Below are positions 33,901 through 39,318 of a stretch of DNA of 39,318 nucleotides, piece after piece. The stretch lies in NCBI RefSeq assembly GCF_011320115.1, contig NZ_JAANOZ010000020.1, forward strand, positions 1 to 39,318, read 5' to 3'. Source of the stretch: Croceibacterium segetis. GTDB taxonomy: Bacteria > Pseudomonadota > Alphaproteobacteria > Sphingomonadales > Sphingomonadaceae. Position 1 is the first letter of the stretch. Each line of letters starts with the position of its first letter. Both the position numbers and the translations under genes were made by a program. Under the pieces are notes generated by a model. The model did no database searches and had not been told where the DNA came from. It saw nothing but the letters and a program-made list of their open reading frames with translations.

Positions 33901-35463
33901 GGCGCGGGGTCCAGCCGGGCACCCGGGGTACCCCTCGGCGACCTCGGCGTGCCGGGCTTCGGCATGAAGTCGAATGCCACGCCGGCGCCGACCCTGGCGA
34001 CGCTGTTCGCCGATCAGGCCAAGGCCAGCGGCGACCGCGTCTACGTCGATCTCGATGTGATGATCGAGCAATCCGACAGCAAGCACGAGTCCGACTATTT
34101 CACCGCCGCGGTCAACGCGATCGACAACGCGATCGCGCTGATGCGCCTCGTCGAGGGACGTATCTCGCTCTACCAGTCGCTGGCCGATCGCCTCTCCTCC
34201 GTGCGCGACCAGATACTCGGCCTCGCCGGCCAGGCGGCGGCGTTGCTGCGCTCGATCGACACCCAGGTCGAGGAAGCGCGGCACGACATCGCCACAGCGC
34301 AGATGCTGCTCGACGAAGAAACGGTCCGCGTCACGGCGCTCAACGCACGGCGCGCCTCAATCCTGTCCGACCACGTCGGCGCGATCGGTTACCGCCGCGT
34401 GCGCGAATGCGATACCGGCGCGCCAGCCCCAATGCAGGACCTGCTGTCGGGGTTCGCCCCATCCGCTGCCGTCGCGTGCCGCCGCGACCACCCGGACGCG
34501 CCTGACGAGCTCAGGCGCTACACGGCCCTAGTCGGCGATGCACCCGCAAAGTGGTTCCCGCGGATCGAGGCCGCGGTCGAGCAGATAGACCGGATCGAGG
34601 CAGCCAGGGACGCCTTGGACCACAGCCGCAAGTTAGCATCGGTGGCGCCCGTGCTTGCTTTCGCGACGAGCATCATGCCGTTCACGCTCGGATCGGCGCG
34701 GTTCCTTGGCAGCGCGATCCAGGCGATGCAGGCTCAGCAACAGACTCTGGTCGCGCGCCGGCTGGCGACCGCCAACCTCGCGCTGCCCATCTCCGCTGGT
34801 TCGCTTTCGGACTTTCACGCGCAGATCAAGGAAACCTCGTCGCTGTCCGACCTCGCCGGAGGCAAGAATCGCAACGCCAACCTCACTGCCATGGCGGCAG
34901 CGGAAATTTCCGGGTTCGCGCAGATCGGGGCCTGCCTCCATGCCGCATTCGGCGAGGTGGCACCGGTGACGCGGTTGGCCTGGGCGGAGATACTCTCCGA
35001 GTTCGATCGTCCGACCGACCTCCACAGCCTCGCCGGGCTGCCGCAGTGGGGCGACGTGCCGCGCCAGCAGCGCAAGGACCTGCAAAGCCTGGTCGATTAT
35101 CTGTTCTCGCAAATTGACCGGAGCAACGCCGAGGCCGCGGCCTATGTGAACGACCTTGTCCGCGTGGCGATGCTCCTGGCGGCCCACTCGCCTGTTAGCC
35201 GGCTGATCCCGGCCAAGCTGGTGAGCGAAGCGCCCGCGCGGGTCGGATCGCTGCTGACGCTATCGGTCGACACCAGCGCCGCGCGCAAGGGCATGGTCAC
35301 GCTGATCCGCGACACCAGGGACCGGTTGATTTCGAAGGCGGTGATCGACGACATTGGCGATGGCAAGGTCGGTGCGCGGATCGTCTCGAACTTCGCGCAA
35401 GTGTCGACGATAGTCCCGTCGATGCGGATCGAGCTGGTGGCGCAGGTGATGAAGCTGGTCTGA
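30937..35463 (+). CDS. Giant eCIS-associated protein 3 of 3 with shared N-terminal module
   Basis: 1508 aa from ATG 30937. Residues about 35-110 are the shared module again: INAFTGRAVSDRALTAEQDM, LQRLHGLSMTSGIVSGMAV and LRIAPGLGLARSGEDITIPS. Residues about 180-420 have several WP and C-containing turns (CRLLLYFWPAEM). A beta-rich, lectin-like domain follows near 510-680 (VWLWLNIHDSSNLKGLSLRL). Residues about 816-920 are a Pro/Thr/Ser-rich low-complexity linker (APAPAPSPTPAPAPTPAPSS). Residues about 1020-1260 are helical, probably coiled coil (IALMRLVEGRISLYQSLADR, SIDTQVEEARHDIATAQMLL), and the block YRRVRECDTGAPAPMQDLLS lies within them. It is the longest protein here. A fibre, collar or tape-measure-like role can be imagined, but no known domain of those is visible to me. 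The stop TGA shares its A with the next ATG. Confidence 0.65.
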   Translation: MVVVSPISHSLADEHVIGVDPTLKPDQPGVWRRRINAFTGRAVSDRALTAEQDMRSGLQRLHGLSMTSGIVSGMAVSADRLSLGAAPDKAGLRIAPGLGLARSGEDITIPSSRRVNLGTVPVVVPTAMADALRTGATGAVLPTPGPAPEIGPQAGFSALSGDEPMAQRLFPALPRTVSMNLADAIAKPAAVDMPRVAVLIAQPVRATIVGRERDDCPPDPRDDPYSDLQRIDGCRLLLYFWPAEMTARVSGCDYSLPPPGPARRNQLAYRVFDMERSLRGEETHPWEAWGMPLALIGFAEDWTLEFVDRSAVVRKGGAPLPRTPMVPKSGNPQLWQARIEQLVEHLAALPDFNSATLRRSLPRIPAAAVLPATSWDAQTRRQHFFPGGFGVTAIPIPHSNLELAVREAASLIPYNMAIADRVELLIPVPDALYEPGLLQTAQVDPAFADAIAEFETNRATRLARRELVRRRYDRLMESVSGAVYAWPALSSPAAEINAHDVSVPLNASRTVRIAAGTAVKIHSVVTQASMSVGAGDTVWLWLNIHDSSNLKGLSLRLAGAVNATAFSAGVFWGDATGLEIAGETTGLAARHVADLPPAGLWTRLEVSADAVWFGNGKTLAGNSVFGVEFAQSGGDIEFGAFGKTDANGNEIVWIADEAPGPAVFRNGNIASAAADWPWTDVPGRDSGDIPDLGTTRQGNSRIVSAITSLQGDWSQPFLAADMARLNEAGLDAYLGEVQAKISATNDAIDVGFIRARSDIYRVRQFMLGADSASRLVTSPSLADLAVRDEGARATSEGISKFISAARTNKALGIAFNTAAPAPAPSPTPAPAPTPAPSSSLSLGSFAFASTLMTNNVSLTSLMMAPKTTAPTPSPTPTFSTMMAIAAPTPTISAITTLQTTTALSTFQPTLQPAITTLATPLLVDRISLSTGMYIPKDVQAQRPLPGLVERTISVAERLAPAPAVQALEFAIASKAAVLQTLRALMQAGGAGSSRAPGVPLGDLGVPGFGMKSNATPAPTLATLFADQAKASGDRVYVDLDVMIEQSDSKHESDYFTAAVNAIDNAIALMRLVEGRISLYQSLADRLSSVRDQILGLAGQAAALLRSIDTQVEEARHDIATAQMLLDEETVRVTALNARRASILSDHVGAIGYRRVRECDTGAPAPMQDLLSGFAPSAAVACRRDHPDAPDELRRYTALVGDAPAKWFPRIEAAVEQIDRIEAARDALDHSRKLASVAPVLAFATSIMPFTLGSARFLGSAIQAMQAQQQTLVARRLATANLALPISAGSLSDFHAQIKETSSLSDLAGGKNRNANLTAMAAAEISGFAQIGACLHAAFGEVAPVTRLAWAEILSEFDRPTDLHSLAGLPQWGDVPRQQRKDLQSLVDYLFSQIDRSNAEAAAYVNDLVRVAMLLAAHSPVSRLIPAKLVSEAPARVGSLLTLSVDTSAARKGMVTLIRDTRDRLISKAVIDDIGDGKVGARIVSNFAQVSTIVPSMRIELVAQVMKLV

Positions 35464-36986
35464 TGCCCCAGATCGAGGTCCGCCGGCTGAACTACAGGGG
35501 CGCGGCCGAGCAGGCCGGACGGGTCGAGTTCGCCGTAGGCGACGCGCTGCGCACCGAAACCACCGACGATGGCCGGCTGATCCTCGTGCGCAGCGTGCGG
35601 CTCGGCCGGATCGGCTTGGGCGAGCGCGGCGCCTCGCGAGCGGCGGCGACGGCGTGGCGCGAACTTGTCGGCTCGGCCCGCCACGGCGGCAGCAGCGGGG
35701 CCGAGAGCGCCAATTGCGTGTGGTTCACAAGCCTGGCCGAGGCGCGCGCGCTGCTGATGCGTGAATTGGCCCGCGGCCGGACGCCGTTCGCGTGGTTCTG
35801 GGCGCTCGCCGTGCCTGACTGGCGGCGGATGACGCTCGCCCAATACGTCGAGCAGCGCCTCGCACTGGCTCTCGCCGAGCCTTCGGGCGAGGCGGTCGCC
35901 GCACTGGTCGGCGAGGTCGTGGCGGCCGGCGCGACGCAAGCGCTGGCCGCGGCGATCCTGGCCCGAGTGCCGATTGCCGCCGCCACATCCGAGCCGGTCG
36001 AGCGATCGCCACCCGCGGTTGCCGCCGGGCACCCGCCCGCGCCGGCTGCCGCGGTCACGATTGGGGCTGCGGACTTAGCGGAGCGGGCGGCAGCGCTCGA
36101 AACTTTGCGCCCCGTGCCGGCGCCGCTCTACGCCCTGCTGGAGCGTCTCGCCGCCCGCCCTGACGCGGCACCATTGCTCGAGGCGCTCGCGCGCGGGCTG
36201 GTGCAGCGCTCTCATCCGGCGCTGTCGGTGGCGCCGCAGCGCCTGGCCCGGCTTTCTCTCGCCGTCATCCGATTGCTGCGATCTGGCCAAGGCCGTTTCG
36301 CGCAATCGGCCGAGGTCGTGCCGGAAAGCGGGGAGATGGCAAAGCCGCCACTCGCCGATCAGGTCAGCCCTGGCGAAGCGGAAGGCCGGCCGACCGGAAG
36401 GGTTCGCGTGGAGGAGCCGCTTCGCCGTCCGCCGGAGCCGGCGTTCGCGGCTTCGTCGGACCCCGTCGAGCGAGCGGCACCCCCGCCTGCGCCCGAATGC
36501 CGCGAACTCGCCAGCTCGGCGGCCGGGGTGTTCCTGACGATCGTGCCCCTCCTGCGGCTCGGCTGGCGCGAATGGCTTGCCGGGCATCCCGACCTGCTCC
36601 TGCATCAGCCGGGTGCGCGCCAGCTGCACACGATCGCCGGGCATTACCGCGTGCAATCCGGCGATGCTGTGTGGGACATCCTGCCTCAGGTCGACCGGAC
36701 GATAGCGCCGCCGGAATCGTTTACCGAGGCGCTAGAACTTTGGCGAAGGGGACTCGACGGCTGGCTGCGCCGGAGGGCGCGGCTAAAGCTGGCCGACCTG
36801 GTCTCGAGGAAGGGCTGGCTGCTGCCTGGCCCCGAGACCACGATCGTTCGCTTCCCCTTGAACGACATCGACATCCGCCTGCGCCGCCTCGCGCTCGACG
36901 GCGATCCCGGTTGGGTCGATTGGCTCGGCCACTCCTACCGGCTGGTCTATCGCGACCGGCCGCTGACCGGGCCGCGGCTGCCATGA
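35463..36986 (+). CDS. Conserved eCIS-locus protein upstream of the AAA ATPase
   Basis: 507 aa from ATG 35463. The N-terminal half is Ala/Arg-rich helical (TLAQYVEQRLALALAEPSGE). Residues about 265-340 are disordered and Pro/Glu-rich. The C-terminal 170 residues are compact and include AGVFLTIVPLLRLGWREWLA, the motif LADLVSRKGWLLPGPETTIV, FPLNDIDIRLRRLALDGDPG and WVDWLGHSYRLVYRD. I associate this C-terminal block with proteins encoded just before the AAA+ ATPase in other eCIS loci, which would make it a likely ATPase partner in assembly; the residue-level role is unknown. ATGA overlap to the ATPase at 36983-36986. Confidence 0.6.
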   Translation: MPQIEVRRLNYRGAAEQAGRVEFAVGDALRTETTDDGRLILVRSVRLGRIGLGERGASRAAATAWRELVGSARHGGSSGAESANCVWFTSLAEARALLMRELARGRTPFAWFWALAVPDWRRMTLAQYVEQRLALALAEPSGEAVAALVGEVVAAGATQALAAAILARVPIAAATSEPVERSPPAVAAGHPPAPAAAVTIGAADLAERAAALETLRPVPAPLYALLERLAARPDAAPLLEALARGLVQRSHPALSVAPQRLARLSLAVIRLLRSGQGRFAQSAEVVPESGEMAKPPLADQVSPGEAEGRPTGRVRVEEPLRRPPEPAFAASSDPVERAAPPPAPECRELASSAAGVFLTIVPLLRLGWREWLAGHPDLLLHQPGARQLHTIAGHYRVQSGDAVWDILPQVDRTIAPPESFTEALELWRRGLDGWLRRRARLKLADLVSRKGWLLPGPETTIVRFPLNDIDIRLRRLALDGDPGWVDWLGHSYRLVYRDRPLTGPRLP

Positions 36987-38854
36987 ACATGGAGCGCCCT
37001 GCCACCCGCGCCGGCCTGCGCCAGCTGGCGATGCAAGTGCTTGAGCACCATTGCGCGGCCGCGCAGGTGAGCTGGGACGATCTGGAACTGGGCGAGCGCG
37101 TGGCGGCCTGGCGGGGCGACCCGCCCGGCGACGAGGTGCGGCTGGCGCGGCTTAGCGAGCGGCTTGGTCTGACGGACGGCGAGCTTCTCGTCGCTGCGCT
37201 GTGCCTGTCGAGCGACTGGGACCCGCACTTCGCCCGCCAGGTCGCGCGGGCCCAGGAGCCGATCGGCTCGTCGCGTCCGCTGGTCGGCCTCGCCTGCGCG
37301 CTGTTCGGCTCGCTCGGGCTCACCCCGGCGACGCTGGCGGGAGGAAACGGCGCGCGTTCGGGACTGTTGGTGCTCGGCGACGAACCGATGGCACTGCCCG
37401 AGCGCTCGCTGTCAATCGGCCTAGCGGTCGCCGCCGCTCTGGCCGGCGAGCTGTTTCCGCCGGCGGGCGTGACGACGCTGGCAGCGCAAGCGGTCGAGTT
37501 CACCGCGACGCAGCTCGAGCGAATGGCCACGGAAGCGGAGTGGCTCGCCGCCTCGGTCTCCGCGCCCAACGCGTTCGTGCTGCGCACGCCGAGCCGCCGC
37601 GAAGCGCTGGCGAGCGCCAAGCAGATCGGCGAAAACCTCGGCCTGGCGCCGGTGGTGCTCGCGCCCGAGGACCTAGCGCGGCACGCCGTCTGGCTGATGG
37701 CCGCGGACGCCCTGCCGTGCGTGGAGCTGGCGCTGGGCCCGGGCGAGGCGCGGCGGCTGCCGGCGCTCGGGGCCTATGACGGCCCGGTCGTCTGCCTGCT
37801 CGGACTCGAGGGCCTGATCGAATGCGGCATTCCGCAACGCGAGTGGACGGTGCCGCTGCCCGACGAGGGCGAACGGGCCAGCCTGTGGCATGCGGCAGGG
37901 CTTGCCGAAGATGCCGCGGCACTCGCTGCGAGAAGTTACCGCCAAGGCGCGGGCCGCATCGCCGAACTCGCCGAGCAGGCGCGCAATCTCGGTCGAGTAG
38001 AAGGCTTCGGCTGGGAATGCCTCAGTGAAGCCGTGCGCCGCGGGCGCAGCATGCTCGACGGCATGGCGCACAAGATCCACGCGACGATCCTTCGCGACGA
38101 ACTGGTCCTGCCGCCCGACGCGCTCGCCGACCTCGACATGCTGCTCGGCCGCATCGTCAACCGCGGCAACCTCGCCGACGGGCTCGGCGCGGCGACCCGC
38201 ACGCGCTACGGCGCCGGCGTGCGCGCGCTGTTCGCCGGCGATCCGGGCACCGGCAAGACCCTGGCGGCGCACTGGCTCTCGACTCAGACCGGACTGCCCC
38301 TCTATCGCGTCGACCTCGCGGCGATGACCAGCAAGTGGATCGGGGAAACCGAGAAGAATCTCTCCGCGGTGCTCGACGCCGCGCAGCACTCCGACGTAAT
38401 CCTGCTGTTCGACGAGGCCGATGCGCTGTTCGGCAAGCGCACCGACGTGAACGACGCGCACGACCGGCACGCCAATGCCCAGACCAACTACCTGTTGCAG
38501 CGGATCGAAGATTTCGACGGCGTCGTGATCCTGGCGACCAATGTGCGCGACAACATGGATGCAGCCTTCGCCCGCCGCCTCGACCTGATCCTGCAATTCC
38601 CGATGCCGGATTCTGCCGCGCGCTTTGCGTTGTGGCGCGGGCATCTTGGCCATGGGCACCGGCTGAACGAAAACGAGCTCGGCGCGCTGGCCGTCAGCGT
38701 CGAGCTGACCGGCGGGCATATCCGCAACGTCGTGCTGGCCGCGGCTGTGCGCGCGCGGCTGGCCGGGCGGCCGATCGGCCTGGCCGACGTGCTGGAGGCG
38801 CTCGAGGACGAGTACGGCAAGCTCGGCCGCACCGCGCCGACCGTTGCGACATGA
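36983..38854 (+). CDS. AAA+ ATPase of the eCIS (Afp15-like)
   Basis: 623 aa. ATG 36983 overlaps the preceding stop (ATGA); a second ATG at 36989 is possible. The N-terminal ~350 residues are a helical family-specific region ([20 protein letters not shown]). The C-terminal AAA module is complete: Walker A GDPGTGKT (residues 419-426), Walker B LLFDEAD (474-480), the sensor-1 region [13 protein letters not shown] and the Arg finger within FARRLDLIL (R531/R532). Afp15-type ATPases are conserved in eCIS loci and needed for assembly, apparently acting as remodelling factors on sheath or baseplate parts. Its presence separates this cluster from R-type pyocins, which lack it. ATGA overlap to the next gene at 38851. 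Confidence 0.93.
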   Translation: MNMERPATRAGLRQLAMQVLEHHCAAAQVSWDDLELGERVAAWRGDPPGDEVRLARLSERLGLTDGELLVAALCLSSDWDPHFARQVARAQEPIGSSRPLVGLACALFGSLGLTPATLAGGNGARSGLLVLGDEPMALPERSLSIGLAVAAALAGELFPPAGVTTLAAQAVEFTATQLERMATEAEWLAASVSAPNAFVLRTPSRREALASAKQIGENLGLAPVVLAPEDLARHAVWLMAADALPCVELALGPGEARRLPALGAYDGPVVCLLGLEGLIECGIPQREWTVPLPDEGERASLWHAAGLAEDAAALAARSYRQGAGRIAELAEQARNLGRVEGFGWECLSEAVRRGRSMLDGMAHKIHATILRDELVLPPDALADLDMLLGRIVNRGNLADGLGAATRTRYGAGVRALFAGDPGTGKTLAAHWLSTQTGLPLYRVDLAAMTSKWIGETEKNLSAVLDAAQHSDVILLFDEADALFGKRTDVNDAHDRHANAQTNYLLQRIEDFDGVVILATNVRDNMDAAFARRLDLILQFPMPDSAARFALWRGHLGHGHRLNENELGALAVSVELTGGHIRNVVLAAAVRARLAGRPIGLADVLEALEDEYGKLGRTAPTVAT

Positions 38855-39318
38855 CCGAGTCCGCGCTCGCCTCGCGCGCCGACGATGCGATGAGCTGCGA
38901 TTCGAACCCGTTGGCGAGCAGTTCGAGCGATCTCAATTACACACCCGCCAGCCCGTTGTTCACGCCGAGCCCGGCGAGCTCATCGACCTCGTTTTCACCT
39001 TCCCCGCCGGCGAGCTTCAGCGGCACCACGCCGGCCTTTCTCAACTACACGCCCGCCTACGGCGACGACGGCAGCGGCGGTGTGTGTCAAATGCCCGGCC
39101 CTACGCCTACGCCCAGTTCCTCGCCGACCGCTCCGCGTCCGCCGCCCACTTCGCCGCCACCTGCTGACGCCAGCCACCCGGCGGACCATCCCGCCACGCC
39201 CGCCGGCGCCGGCACCACACCCGGCGGCACCACCGCCGGCGGCGGCACGCACGCTGAACGTTCCGACACGCCGCAAGCGGCGACGGCCGGCGCGGCCGGG
39301 CGGCGCTCGGCAACGGCG
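38851..39318 (+). CDS. Ser/Thr/Pro-rich protein, 5' part (runs off the window)
   Basis: The frame opens at ATG 38851, inside the stop region of the ATPase gene (ATGA), and stays open for 156 codons to the last base of the window. The visible part is disordered: Ser/Pro-rich, with two copies of LNYTPA (in SDLNYTPASPLF and AFLNYTPAYGDD) about 30 residues apart, then a Pro/Thr/Gly-rich tract. No domain is visible yet. The gene following the ATPase in many eCIS loci encodes a DUF4157 (eCIS core domain) putative metalloprotease or a cargo protein with a disordered N-terminus. That would fit, but this is an inference from position; the decisive part lies past the window. Confidence 0.55.
   Translation, partial: MTESALASRADDAMSCDSNPLASSSSDLNYTPASPLFTPSPASSSTSFSPSPPASFSGTTPAFLNYTPAYGDDGSGGVCQMPGPTPTPSSSPTAPRPPPTSPPPADASHPADHPATPAGAGTTPGGTTAGGGTHAERSDTPQAATAGAAGRRSATA

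Noticed and set aside
10914-39318. Type VI secretion or prophage as the identity of the cluster
   Set aside because: No TssJLM membrane complex, ClpV or TssBC-type short sheath pair is seen, and no head or packaging genes; the DUF4255 and Afp15-like ATPase favour eCIS.

Overview
The window is GC-rich, with densely packed genes joined by many ATGA/GTGA overlaps. Codon use, a FixJ/NarL-type regulator, a pobA-like remnant and the style of the integrated element suggest an alphaproteobacterium, probably a sphingomonad. That is an inference from protein character, not from a marker gene. No rRNA or tRNA gene was found.

Positions 1-5.7 kb hold an accessory, integrated-element region. A P4-type tyrosine integrase (5691-4447, minus) is followed by a conserved hypothetical gene. 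Next comes a tightly coupled minus-strand operon: AlpA/excisionase-like protein, two small proteins, a winged-helix protein, an HUH-type Rep-like protein and a 206-aa hypothetical. Beyond it lie a small exported protein with two tandem 40-residue repeats, an HGG/GNRNA-motif protein and a frameshifted membrane-protein gene. Positions 5.7-6.9 kb are a decayed intergenic stretch with a remnant of the C-terminus of 4-hydroxybenzoate 3-monooxygenase (pobA).

Positions 6.9-10.9 kb hold a two-helix membrane protein, a DUF2235 (Tle1-like lipase fold) gene with a C-terminal LysM domain that is frameshifted as read, a LuxR/FixJ-type response regulator (minus) and, divergent from it, a receiver-like protein without the phospho-aspartate. 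The 476-bp gap between the two regulators is AT-rich in part and carries several inverted repeats.

From 10.9 kb to the right edge, one plus-strand operon encodes an extracellular contractile injection system (eCIS, Afp/PVC/MAC-like headless phage tail). In order: DUF4255 terminator/cap protein, Ig-like protein, sheath, tube, second divergent sheath, second tube-type protein, Afp7-like protein with a large Gly/Ala repeat extension, DUF5908-like 56-aa protein, gp27-like hub, gp5/gpV-like spike, a 549-aa protein with a C-terminal membrane hairpin, gp25, baseplate J/gp6, a gp7-like protein, a beta-sandwich protein interrupted by an in-frame TGA, three large proteins sharing an N-terminal module, a 507-aa conserved protein, the AAA+ ATPase (Afp15-like), and the start of a Ser/Thr/Pro-rich protein that runs off the window.

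The most interesting points are the Gly/Ala decapeptide array on a baseplate protein, the membrane-hairpin protein where a PAAR tip would be expected, the absence of any recognisable PAAR, tape measure or fibre in the window, the three consecutive proteins with a shared module, the LysM-fused DUF2235 protein beside the cluster, and the repeated operator-like sequences ahead of it.
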